64,000 nt of DNA, from NCBI GenBank assembly GCA_964545855.1, contig CAZJHD010000004.1, positions 62,001 to 126,000 of the forward strand. The letters are read 5' to 3'. How positions within the stretch are numbered: the stretch's first letter is position 1; each line of letters opens with the position of its first letter. This document shows, in pieces, positions 33,184-41,092 of the stretch. The translations under genes and the position numbers were made by a program. This stretch comes from CAZJHD01 sp964545855 (GTDB lineage Bacteria; Planctomycetota; UBA1135; JACQFD01). The notes under the pieces are model-generated. The model was not told the DNA's origin. It saw only the letters and a list, made by a program, of their open reading frames with translations, and made no database searches.

Positions 33184-35169
33184 TCAGTTCGACGGCAAGT
33201 AGATGTCGAGCTCCTGGTCCGCTCCCTCGATGAGCGACACGTCCCGGCGCGTCTTCTGCGAGGTCACCATGGCGACGAAGGGGCTCGGCGGAGCGTCGCC
33301 GGGAGACGGAGGAGCGGCCGTAACCATGTAGTCACCCGCCGGAAGGCTCTTCGCGAGGTACTTCCCCTTCGCGTCCGTGCGGATCTTCTTCGTGAGCATC
33401 GGCCGGCCCGCGACGATCGGCGCGGAGCTGCGGATCGTCACCTCCGAGTTGACGGCCGGGGTGCCGTCTCCGTTGTAGACCGTCCCGTAGATCGCCGAGC
33501 CGACCTTCAGACGCAGCGTGCCCACGTCCGTCGAGCCGCCTTCCCGAACGAGGACGTCCGTCTGGTAGAGAGTCAGGAGCTCGGGATGGGTGGCGACGAT
33601 CTGCACCGCGCCCTCCTCCACGTGCTCGAGGCGGAACGCTCCGTCCTCGTCGGAGGTGCCGGACTGCTCCGCCATCGAACGCTGGTAGCTCGACACGAGC
33701 GGACCGAGCAGCGGAACGCCGCTCATGTCCCTCCAGTTGTTCATCTTCGAGGTGACGACGGCGCCGACGACGGGCTTCCCGTTCCGCGCATCGACGAGCC
33801 GACCGACGATCGTGCCGCCCATCGGCATCCGGATCTCGATGCCGTGCGTCACCTGTCCCGGCTGTGCCGTGAACGGATCGGACCGCGAGACGGCGTAGCC
33901 CGGCGAGGTCACTTCCAGAACGTAGGGGAACTGCGGATCGATGCCCGCCACCTCGAAGGTCCCGTCCTTGGACTCGTAGGTGTACGGACCGCCTGCGAAG
34001 GGGAAGCTCACGGCGTTCGGCATGGAGCGGCGGAGCGTGACCGTGAAGCCGGTGACCGGCCGCCCCGTGCCCTTCTCGAGGACGATCCCCTGCACCGCGC
34101 ACCGCGGCGCGAGGCGGATCTGCACGTCGACCGTCCCGCTCGCGACGGGCTGCGGTTCCGCCTTGCCCTCGCCGAGCCCGGCGGCCGTCGCCGTGACGTA
34201 GTAGCGATTCTCCGCGAGGTCGCGCACCACGAAGTCTCCGATCTCGTTGCTGATGGCCTCGCCGTAGGACCCGGCGATGCCTCCGACGGTCGCCATCACG
34301 CGAGCGTTCGGGACGCCATGCCCGTTCGAGTCGATGACGCGACCCGAGATGGCGGTTCCGGGCCGCAGCGAGGCATCGAATCGGTGCGTCTCGTCCTCGC
34401 CGATGTGCGTTTGGCCGAGGAACGTCCCGAATCCCGGCGCCTGAACGAGGATCGAATGCAGTCCGGCGCGCACGTTCTCGAACTTGAACTCTCCGGAGTT
34501 GCCCGCGGTCACCTCTCTCGGGACATCGCTCGAGCGGTTGAAGCCGGCCGTGGTGGGCGCCGGATCGAGAGTCACGATCGCGCCGACGATCGGGATGTTC
34601 GGCTGGTTCTGCTCGGTGATGCGGCCATAGACGCGCGTGCCCCGGCGCATCTGGATGTCCACGGGGAAGAAGCGATCGCTCGACGTGGGCACGTTCAGGT
34701 GCTCGACGCGGGCGAAGTCCGGATGGACCGCGACGAGCTTCCAGCCGTCTCCTGCCGGTGCCACGATCTTGTAGCGACCGTCCGTGCCCGAGGTGGCCGA
34801 GTAGGACTTGCTCTCGGCGGGGTCCGCGAATCCGGTCGGCAGCGGCAGTCCGAGGAGCGGCGCCTTCACGATCTCGACCCGTGTTCCGGGCAGCGGCTGC
34901 CCCTGAGGATCGGTCACGAGCCCCTCGAGACCTCCGTTCACGGCCGAGACGGCGGGTCCTTCGACGCTCCTTCGGGTGATCTCCGGCGCCTGGGAGACGA
35001 CCGCGGGACCGGCCTCGTCCGGTGCCTGCGTGCCCGCGCTCACCGCCGGCGCCGAAGGGATCGTGCTCGGTGCCTCCGTCGAAGAGTCGGAGAAGGCGGC
35101 GAAGTAGATCAGGACGCCCGCGGCGAGGACGCCGAGGCCGGCCAAGGAGAGCGTGCGAGAGGAGGCCAT
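33184..35169 (-). CDS. membrane-anchored carboxypeptidase-regulatory (CarboxypepD_reg) repeat protein
   Basis: A 661-residue protein with an N-terminal membrane anchor (LSLAGLGVLAAGVLIYFAAF) and about six to seven beta-sandwich units of the carboxypeptidase regulatory-like type. Each opens with G-x-V/I-x-D-x-x-G-x-P-V/L-x-x-A/T, for example GLVTDPQGQPLPGTRVEIV, ISGRVIDSNGHGVPNARV, VGRLVDARNGKPVVGAVVT and YGTVYNGDGTPAVNSEVTI. These domains bind proteins or sugars and are common in surface proteins. No catalytic domain is attached. It probably sits in the periplasm or on the surface. Confidence 0.85.
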   Translation of the reverse strand: MASSRTLSLAGLGVLAAGVLIYFAAFSDSSTEAPSTIPSAPAVSAGTQAPDEAGPAVVSQAPEITRRSVEGPAVSAVNGGLEGLVTDPQGQPLPGTRVEIVKAPLLGLPLPTGFADPAESKSYSATSGTDGRYKIVAPAGDGWKLVAVHPDFARVEHLNVPTSSDRFFPVDIQMRRGTRVYGRITEQNQPNIPIVGAIVTLDPAPTTAGFNRSSDVPREVTAGNSGEFKFENVRAGLHSILVQAPGFGTFLGQTHIGEDETHRFDASLRPGTAISGRVIDSNGHGVPNARVMATVGGIAGSYGEAISNEIGDFVVRDLAENRYYVTATAAGLGEGKAEPQPVASGTVDVQIRLAPRCAVQGIVLEKGTGRPVTGFTVTLRRSMPNAVSFPFAGGPYTYESKDGTFEVAGIDPQFPYVLEVTSPGYAVSRSDPFTAQPGQVTHGIEIRMPMGGTIVGRLVDARNGKPVVGAVVTSKMNNWRDMSGVPLLGPLVSSYQRSMAEQSGTSDEDGAFRLEHVEEGAVQIVATHPELLTLYQTDVLVREGGSTDVGTLRLKVGSAIYGTVYNGDGTPAVNSEVTIRSSAPIVAGRPMLTKKIRTDAKGKYLAKSLPAGDYMVTAAPPSPGDAPPSPFVAMVTSQKTRRDVSLIEGADQELDIYLPSN

Positions 35170-35320
35170 GGGATGGTCGATTCGGGGCCGTGACTCGGCC
35201 CGACGGGTCGATGGAAAGGGCGGTGGACGCGGCAGGGAGTGCGTCTATTCCGCGCGGTCCGCCCGCGGAGGGCGGAAGCGGGGTGCCGCGTTCGTCCGGG
35301 ACGAACGATGGCGAAAGGCG

Positions 35321-36040
35321 TCAGCCGCCGGAGGGCGGATGGGCGTTCGAGGTCGCCGCGCTCGCTCGCTTCGCGGGCTCACCGGGCTTCGCCGGCTCGG
35401 CCGGCTTGGCGGGCGCGGCCGGGCGTTCGACACCTGCCTTCGGCACGTTGCCGGGCATCATCGCCTGCGCGAGCTCCGCGGCCTTCGCCGTCGCGGCCTT
35501 GGTCGCCGCGTCCTGCGCGACCTTCCGGTCGCCCTGCTCCTCTCGCGTCTTCCCCGGCCAGAGCGAGCGCAGCCACGCACGTCCCGCGAGGAAGTAGGTG
35601 AAGACGATGCAGGCGAGCTCGGTCTCCTCCTTGTCGAGAGTCACGAGGACGTCGCTTCCGAAGGCGCTCGCCGGCGTGATCGAGAGGATGCGCTTCGACT
35701 TGTTGTCGATCAGCTCGTACCCGCGCGACCAGCCGGCCCGCGGCACGAGGTGGTAGTCGTTGTTCCCGTAGTGGACGCGGATGTCGCGGCTGAGGAGTTT
35801 CACCCGGTAGGACGAGGCGAAGAACTCGGTCGTCACCGCGTCCTTCTCGTTCCACATCTGGAAGTGGCTCGCGGTGATGCCCGGCTCGGGTCGGATCCGG
35901 AGGGGGAGTCCCTCGGGTGGCGTGAAGACGCCGCCGCCCTCCGATCTCTGGAGCCGGCCGAGCTCTCCGTTCTCGCACGAGAAGACGTGGCGCCCGCCCT
36001 GAGTCGAGATTCGGACGGGAGAGACGAGCTTGATCGGCAT
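35321..36040 (-). CDS. hypothetical protein, scramblase/LURP-like fold possible
   Basis: A 239-residue cytoplasmic protein. The first 175 residues are beta-rich: KLVSPVRISTQGGRHVFSCE, EFFASSYRVKLLSRDIRVHY, ELIDNKSKRILSITPASAFG and LVTLDKEETELACIVFTYFL. The pattern recalls LURP-one/scramblase-type barrels, a low-confidence guess. The tail is Ala/Lys/Pro-rich (P-A-K-P-A-E-P-A-K repeats) and probably disordered. I chose the ATG at 36040; the frame stays open upstream but reads as noise. It is divergent from the radical SAM gene. Confidence 0.65.
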   Translation of the reverse strand: MPIKLVSPVRISTQGGRHVFSCENGELGRLQRSEGGGVFTPPEGLPLRIRPEPGITASHFQMWNEKDAVTTEFFASSYRVKLLSRDIRVHYGNNDYHLVPRAGWSRGYELIDNKSKRILSITPASAFGSDVLVTLDKEETELACIVFTYFLAGRAWLRSLWPGKTREEQGDRKVAQDAATKAATAKAAELAQAMMPGNVPKAGVERPAAPAKPAEPAKPGEPAKRASAATSNAHPPSGG

Positions 36041-36346
36041 CGGCGAGGTCGGGGTGGTGTCGGGTACGAGAGGGCGAAGCGGCGGGTCGTTCGGTGCCGT
36101 CCTCGGGAGCCGCACCACGGGGGAGTCGTCGCGGGTTCGGGAGGCGTCCCCCGGCGGGCGGATGAGTCTACCTCTCGATTCCGCATCCGAGAACCTTGGC
36201 GGCCCGGAAGGATTTTCGCTTTCCCGTCGCGAACTCGCGACGGCAGCGGGGATTGGAACGAAGCCCGAGTTGACGTGGGCTGCGATGCCGCCGATAGTTT
36301 CCGGTCGATTTTCCGGCGACGTCGGCCGGCCCGGCGATCCCGCACC
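36041..36346. other. 306-bp divergent intergenic region
   Basis: No coding frame here looks real. The right half is noticeably less GC-rich than the genes around it (runs such as GATTTTCG and GATTTTCC) and holds the best sigma-70-like promoter of the window, pointing at the radical SAM gene. No second promoter was recognised for the leftward gene. Confidence 0.6.
36270..36298 (+). promoter_or_regulatory. sigma-70-like promoter for radical SAM gene
   Basis: TTGACG (-35), a 17-bp spacer and GATAGT (-10) match the housekeeping consensus at 5/6 and 4/6 positions. The -10 ends 48 nt before the ATG at 36347, giving a 5' leader of about 40 nt. Confidence 0.5.
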
Positions 36347-37837
36347 ATGACTCCCACCCCGAAGACCGTCCTCCTCTTCTTTCCGCGCACGGGCTGGGAC
36401 ACGGAGGGCGTCAATCTCTCGCTGCCGCTCCCGCTGATGTACCTGGCGGTGCCGCTCGAGCGCGCGGGGTATCGCGTCCGCATCATCGATCAGCGCGTGA
36501 ACCCGCACTGGCGCGAGGATCTTCGGCGCGAGATTCGAGACGGCAACGTTCTCGCACTCGGCGTCTCGTCGATGACGGGGAAGCAGCTGCTCGCGGCGAA
36601 GGAGGCATCCGTTCTCGCGAAGAAGGTCGACCCGAACCTTCCCGTCATCTGGGGCGGAGTGCACCCGACGCTCCTCCCGGAGCAGATGCTCGAGAACGAC
36701 TTCCTCGATGCGGTCTGCGTCGGCGAGGGCGAGGACGTCTTCACGCAGTGGGTCCAGGCCGTCGACAAGAGCCTCCCTTGGGACGACATCCCCGGGATCG
36801 CGTTCCGTCGCGAGGGGAGCATCGTCCCCCACAAGCGCCTCCCGCCGACGGTCGACCTGAACACCATCGTCCGCCCCGCCTACCACCTCGTCGACATGAA
36901 GCGCTACATCACGTCGCGCCTCTTCGGCGAGCGTGACTTCATCGCGATGATGAGCCGAGGGTGCCCTCACCAGTGCACCTACTGCTACGAGACGGCTTTC
37001 AACATCAACAACGCGTGGCGCGCCGTCGATCCGAAGCTCGCGATCGACGAGGTCGAGTACCTCCAGAAGACCTACGGCATCACGGCGCTCACGTTCATGG
37101 ACGACCTCTTCTTCGGGAAGAAGAAGTGGGCCGAGCAGATGGCCGACGAGATCATCCACCGGAAGATCGAGATGACCTTCCGCGCGGACATCCGCGTCGA
37201 CTACGTCGCCGGGTTCGGCACCGAGTACATGAAGAAGATGCGGAAGGCGGGCTTCCGCATCATGTTCGTGGGCGTGGAATCGGGATGCGACCGCATCCTC
37301 AAGTTCATCAAGAAGCAGATCACGCGCGAGAAGATCCTCGAGTCGATGGAGGTCTTCCAGCAGTCCGGCGTGATCCCGCACTGCGCCTTCATGGCCGGCT
37401 ATCCGACGGAGACGAACGAGGAGATCCTGCAGACGCTCTCGCTGATGCTCGAGATCTCCGAGATCTGCCCCGGCGCGCGCACGAGCAACCTGCAGATCTA
37501 CGCGCCCTATCCCGGGACCGAGCTCTTCCAGTGGTGCCTCGATCACGGCATGAAGATGCCGAAGACCGTCGAGGACTGGGCCTCCTCGAGCTTCAACCAG
37601 ACGAACGAGCACGTCTGGCTCGGGGACAAGGACCGGAATCTCCTGCGGAAGGCGTCCTACTTCACCTACTTCCTCGACGGCAACACCGTCGTCGATTGGT
37701 ACAAGCGGAAGCCCCTGCAACGCGGCCTCGCCTGGCTCTACTCGAAGATCGTGCGCGCGCGCGTGCGCCGCCACTTCTATGCGGCGATGCCCGAGATGTC
37801 CGTCGTCGCGGCGCTGAAGGAGCGCGACATCATCTGA
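36347..37837 (+). CDS. B12-binding radical SAM protein
   Basis: A 496-residue cobalamin-dependent radical SAM enzyme. The N-terminal B12-binding Rossmann domain (about 1-140) carries YRVRIIDQRVNPHWREDL, ALGVSSMTGKQ and VIWGGVHPTLLPEQ, although the cobalamin-ligating D-x-H-x-x-G is not clearly present. The radical SAM barrel has the 4Fe-4S motif GCPHQCTYC (Cys 206, 210, 213), then FMDDLFFG, RADIRVDYV and VESGCDRILKFIKKQ. Relatives methylate or rearrange lipids, hopanoids, glycans or antibiotics. It is monocistronic or coupled to the next gene; the substrate is unknown. Confidence 0.9.
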   Translation: MTPTPKTVLLFFPRTGWDTEGVNLSLPLPLMYLAVPLERAGYRVRIIDQRVNPHWREDLRREIRDGNVLALGVSSMTGKQLLAAKEASVLAKKVDPNLPVIWGGVHPTLLPEQMLENDFLDAVCVGEGEDVFTQWVQAVDKSLPWDDIPGIAFRREGSIVPHKRLPPTVDLNTIVRPAYHLVDMKRYITSRLFGERDFIAMMSRGCPHQCTYCYETAFNINNAWRAVDPKLAIDEVEYLQKTYGITALTFMDDLFFGKKKWAEQMADEIIHRKIEMTFRADIRVDYVAGFGTEYMKKMRKAGFRIMFVGVESGCDRILKFIKKQITREKILESMEVFQQSGVIPHCAFMAGYPTETNEEILQTLSLMLEISEICPGARTSNLQIYAPYPGTELFQWCLDHGMKMPKTVEDWASSSFNQTNEHVWLGDKDRNLLRKASYFTYFLDGNTVVDWYKRKPLQRGLAWLYSKIVRARVRRHFYAAMPEMSVVAALKERDII

Positions 37838-38841
37838 CGCGGGCGCGGCCTCCCGGCGAGACGATCGCGCGCGCGAGCGCCGCGCTGGGGGCGGGAAGCC
37901 TGCTCCTCCTCGGAGCCAGCCGGCTGCCGCCGTCCCTTCGCTGGCCTTTCACGCTCGCCGGCGAACTCGAGCCATGGTGGCTCGCGAGCGGCGTCGTCCT
38001 GGGGCTCGCCGCCGCCGCCGTGCCCGCGTGGAGGGGTCTCCGGGCGGCGCGGATCGCAGTCACGCTCTGGCTCGTCGCGGCGACCGTCGGTGCCGGCGTC
38101 CACGGGCCAGCGCTGTTTAGGCCCTCAAGCGAGCTGCCGGCGCATCCCGAGCCCGGCGTCCTGCGCGCGGTGACCTGGAACCTCGGCGATCGCATCGCCG
38201 ATCCGTCGCGCGCTACCGAGCGCCTGCGCGATCTCGATGCCGACCTCGTGGGGCTCCAGGAGGTGGCGCGGGGCGTCCGCGATCGCATCGAGCGGGATCT
38301 CGCGAGCACGTACCCGACGCGGCTCGATCTCGGCGAGGGTCTCGAGGGGACCATGCTGCTCGCGAAGCTCCCCCTCGTGCGACGCGAGGACGTCGCTCCT
38401 CCCGGCTTCCGTCCGGTCCTCCGGGCCCGGCTGCGCGATGGCGCCGCGGAGGTCGAGGTCCTCGTCGTCCACCTCTCTCCACGAACGGCGCTCCTCGGAT
38501 CGGCGACCCGCCGGGGCACCGACGTTCAGGTGCTCGTGGCCGCCGCTCCCCCCGGCCGTTCGTCGATCCTGCTCGGCGACCTGAACGCGACGCGGCGCAA
38601 CGGCGCCTTCGAGAAGCTCCTCGAGGCCGGATGGCGCGACGCCTTCGCGGAGTCGGGCCGCGGTGCCGGGCTCACCTTCCCCATTCCGGGTCGATGGCGC
38701 TCCGTCCCCCTGGGCCCCCTCGTCGGCATCGACCACGTGCTCCACGGTCCGGACTTCGAGGCCGTGGGGGCCTCCGTCTGCGCCGACGGCGGGTCCGATC
38801 ACCTCCCTGTCGCCGCCGATCTCCGCCGCCGTTCGGGGTGA
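37834..38841 (+). CDS. membrane-anchored endonuclease/exonuclease/phosphatase-family protein
   Basis: About 335 residues. Three hydrophobic segments at the N-terminus (LGAGSLLLLGASRL, WWLASGVVLGLAAAAVPAW, IAVTLWLVAATVGAGVHG) anchor an EEP-fold hydrolase domain with VTWNLGDRIAD, LVGLQEVARG (catalytic Glu), SILLGDLNATRR (Asp-Asn) and the final GSDHLPVAADL (Asp-His). EEP enzymes cut phosphodiesters in nucleic acids, lipids or sugar phosphates. No ATG, GTG or TTG lies near the N-terminus. A CTG at 37834 overlaps the preceding TGA (CTGA), so I propose a CTG start; the first GTG would remove the first TM segments. Confidence 0.75.
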   Translation: MTRARPPGETIARASAALGAGSLLLLGASRLPPSLRWPFTLAGELEPWWLASGVVLGLAAAAVPAWRGLRAARIAVTLWLVAATVGAGVHGPALFRPSSELPAHPEPGVLRAVTWNLGDRIADPSRATERLRDLDADLVGLQEVARGVRDRIERDLASTYPTRLDLGEGLEGTMLLAKLPLVRREDVAPPGFRPVLRARLRDGAAEVEVLVVHLSPRTALLGSATRRGTDVQVLVAAAPPGRSSILLGDLNATRRNGAFEKLLEAGWRDAFAESGRGAGLTFPIPGRWRSVPLGPLVGIDHVLHGPDFEAVGASVCADGGSDHLPVAADLRRRSG

Positions 38842-38939
38842 ACCTTGCCGGGTCGCGCTGGAACGGGCCAAGGCGTTGGCGTATCCCTGCGGCCGCGCGT
38901 GCCCCGTCCGCACGCCGATCCCGAGACGGCACGACCTCC

Positions 38940-39680
38940 ATGCTCGCCTTCCTCTTCATCGACCCCCTCTGGCTGCTCTTCGCGATTCCCGGCGCCATCT
39001 TCGCCGGCATCGCCCAGTGGCGCGTCCGGAGCGCCTTCCACAAGTGGTCCCAGGTGCGTGCCTCGCGCGGGCTCACCGGCGCGCAGGCGGCCGCGGAGGT
39101 GCTCCGCGGCGCGGGCATCGACGACGTCAAGATCGAGCAGGTCGGAGGCTTCCTCTCCGATCACTACGACCCGACCTCGAAGACCCTGCGGCTCTCGCCG
39201 GCGAACTTCGACGGCCGCTCCGTGGCGGCGGTCGGCGTCGCCGCCCACGAGGCGGGCCACGCCATCCAGCACGCCGACGGCTACGTGCCCCTCGGGATCC
39301 GCAGCGCCATCGTCCCGATCGCCTCCGTGGGCTCGCAGCTCGCGTTCCCGATCATCTTCGTGGGAGCCCTCCTCGCGACCCTGGTTCCCGTGGCCGGGCG
39401 TTTCGGCGGTCTCCTCGTGCTCGGTGGGATCTGCATCTTCTCGGTGGCCGTCCTCTTCCAGCTCGTGACGGTGCCGGTCGAGATCGACGCCTCGCGCCGC
39501 GCCTATGCGGCGCTCTCGAGTCGGGGGATGATCGTCGGCGACGAGGGGGATGGCGTGCGGGCCGTGCTCCGCGCGGCGGCCTGGACCTACGTGGCCGCCG
39601 CGGCGGCGGCCATCCTCCAGCTCCTCTACTTCGTCCTCCGCTACGGCCATCTGATCTCGGGCGGCGGCCGGCGAGACTGA
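38940..39680 (+). CDS. YugP-like membrane zinc metallopeptidase
   Basis: A 246-residue neutral zinc metallopeptidase of the YugP family. An N-terminal TM helix (FLFIDPLWLLFAIPGAIFAG) precedes a soluble stretch with GGFLSDHYDPTSKTLRLSPA and the active-site HEAGH (His 103-107) in VAAHEAGHAIQHADGY. Two further TM helices follow (about 120-180), and VEIDASRRAYAAL supplies the conserved family motif that carries a probable third ligand. The C-terminus has a last TM helix (YVAAAAAAILQLLYFVL). Family members are integral membrane peptidases of unknown substrate. Normal length. Confidence 0.9.
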   Translation: MLAFLFIDPLWLLFAIPGAIFAGIAQWRVRSAFHKWSQVRASRGLTGAQAAAEVLRGAGIDDVKIEQVGGFLSDHYDPTSKTLRLSPANFDGRSVAAVGVAAHEAGHAIQHADGYVPLGIRSAIVPIASVGSQLAFPIIFVGALLATLVPVAGRFGGLLVLGGICIFSVAVLFQLVTVPVEIDASRRAYAALSSRGMIVGDEGDGVRAVLRAAAWTYVAAAAAAILQLLYFVLRYGHLISGGGRRD

Positions 39681-39683
39681 GGG

Positions 39684-39711
39684 ACCGGCGCGGCGCTGCG
39701 CTTCCGCCGGT
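39684..39711 (+). terminator. hairpin after YugP-like gene
   Basis: ACCGGCG / CGCCGGT form a perfect 7-bp stem with a 14-nt loop starting 4 nt after the stop codon. No T tract. Separates this gene from the ECF operon. Confidence 0.4.
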
Positions 39712-39843
39712 GGCCCGAGGCCCCGCCGGCCGCTGGAGGGCCGCTTGCACCGCGAGCGCCCGTGCCCAAAACTTCTTCGTCGCGGAGCCGTAGACCGGCC
39801 CGCGTCCGGGGATCGAGTCGCAACCGACGTCGATCCCTCCGGA

Positions 39844-40413
39844 ATGGGCCCCACCGACGAAGACCTCGTGCACCGCTACCGTCACGGCGACGACTCTGCC
39901 TTCGAGGCGCTCCTCGAACGCCACGGATCGGGCGCCCTGCGCTTCGCACGTCATCTGGTGGGCGAGATCCACTCCGCCGAGGAGGTCGTGCAGGACTGCT
40001 TCGTGAAGCTCATCACCGTCGCACGCCGCGGCGGCTTCGATCCGGCGCGCGGGCGCTTCGCGCCGTTCTTCTTCCGCATGATCCGCAACCAGGCGCTCGA
40101 CCGGCTCCGCGCCCGCGGGCCCCGGGGGACGATCCACCCCGACCTGCCGAACCCCGACGGGACGGAGGCGTCGCACGACGCCATTCGCAACGAGCGCCGC
40201 GCGGAGGTCCGTGCGCTGGTGGGACGCCTGCCGGAGAACGAGCGATCGGCCATCGTTCTGCGCGAGTTCGAGGGCATGAGCTACCGCGAGATCGCGGAGA
40301 CGATGGACGCCAATCTGGAGACCGTGAAGACGTGGATCTTCCGCGCGCGTCGGCGCATCCAGGAGGCCTGGATGGCGGCCCACGCCGAGGAGGGCGATCC
40401 CCGTGCGCTGTGA
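39844..40413 (+). CDS. ECF-type RNA polymerase sigma factor
   Basis: A 189-residue extracytoplasmic-function sigma factor. Region 2 (about 8-80) shows DEDLVHRYRHGDDSAFEALL, AEEVVQDCFVKLITVARR and FFRMIRNQALDRLRA. Region 4 (about 125-180) shows LPENERSAIVLREFEGMSYR and the helix-turn-helix IAETMDANLETVKTWIFRAR. It overlaps the next gene, a zinc-finger anti-sigma factor, by 11 nt, a standard arrangement in which the anti-sigma holds the sigma at the membrane until a signal arrives. The ATG at 39844 starts region 2 cleanly. Confidence 0.93.
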   Translation: MGPTDEDLVHRYRHGDDSAFEALLERHGSGALRFARHLVGEIHSAEEVVQDCFVKLITVARRGGFDPARGRFAPFFFRMIRNQALDRLRARGPRGTIHPDLPNPDGTEASHDAIRNERRAEVRALVGRLPENERSAIVLREFEGMSYREIAETMDANLETVKTWIFRARRRIQEAWMAAHAEEGDPRAL

Positions 40414-41092
40414 GGAGCTCGCGGCGGACCTGTCCGCCTACCTCGACGGAGAGTGCGGCCCGGCCGAGAGAGGCCGCGTCTCGGCCCACCTGGAGGACTG
40501 CGCGGCCTGCAACGAGACCCTCCTCGCATGGCGGCAAGTATCGGATCGGCTTCGACGAGAGGGAGCCGACGCAGGCGTCGACACAGACGCCGACGCCCTG
40601 GCGCCCATGCGGAGCGCCGTCGCGCGCGAGCTCGCCTGGGTCTCGGCGGAGCGGTTCCGCGTCGTGCCCCCGCCCAAGGCGCGCCCGGGAGTCGGTCTCG
40701 CCTGGGCGCCTCTCGTGCTCGCCGCCGGCGCCCTGTTGGCGGCGGGATTCCTGTTCCCGGTGGCGCACGCCGAGGAGGAGGTGCGCCGCATCGTCGATCT
40801 GGAGGACCGCAATCGCGCGGAGGTGATCCGGCAGCTGGTCGCGACCGACGCGCTGCGGCTCGAGATCGCCGCCGCGGCCCTGCGGGCGCGTGCCTTCGGG
40901 TTCGACGCCTCGCAGCTGGCGACGCTCGACGCGGAGGCCGACGCGCTCCTCGCGGAGACCCATCGCCTGCAGGACCGGCTCGCCGAGCTGCAGACGCGCA
41001 TGCTGCGGGAGGGTCTCCTGGCCGTACCCGAGAGCGACTCCGACGCCCCCGCCCCCGCTGCCCCGAGGGTTCGCCGTGCGACCCCGAGGTAG
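40403..41092 (+). CDS. transmembrane zinc-finger anti-sigma factor
   Basis: A 229-residue anti-sigma factor. The cytoplasmic zf-HC2 domain has LSAYLDGECGPAERGRVSAH and the His-x3-Cys-x2-Cys motif HLEDCAACNE (near 29-36). One TM helix (LAWAPLVLAAGALLAAGFLF, near 100-120) leads to an extracytoplasmic coiled-coil tail (AAALRARAFGFDASQLATLD, AETHRLQDRLAELQTRMLRE). The GTG start overlaps the sigma gene by 11 nt and the 3' end overlaps the next gene by 17 nt. The coiled-coil sensor tail might bind the neighbouring secreted coiled-coil protein, which is an inference. Confidence 0.9.
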   Translation: MRCEELAADLSAYLDGECGPAERGRVSAHLEDCAACNETLLAWRQVSDRLRREGADAGVDTDADALAPMRSAVARELAWVSAERFRVVPPPKARPGVGLAWAPLVLAAGALLAAGFLFPVAHAEEEVRRIVDLEDRNRAEVIRQLVATDALRLEIAAAALRARAFGFDASQLATLDAEADALLAETHRLQDRLAELQTRMLREGLLAVPESDSDAPAPAAPRVRRATPR

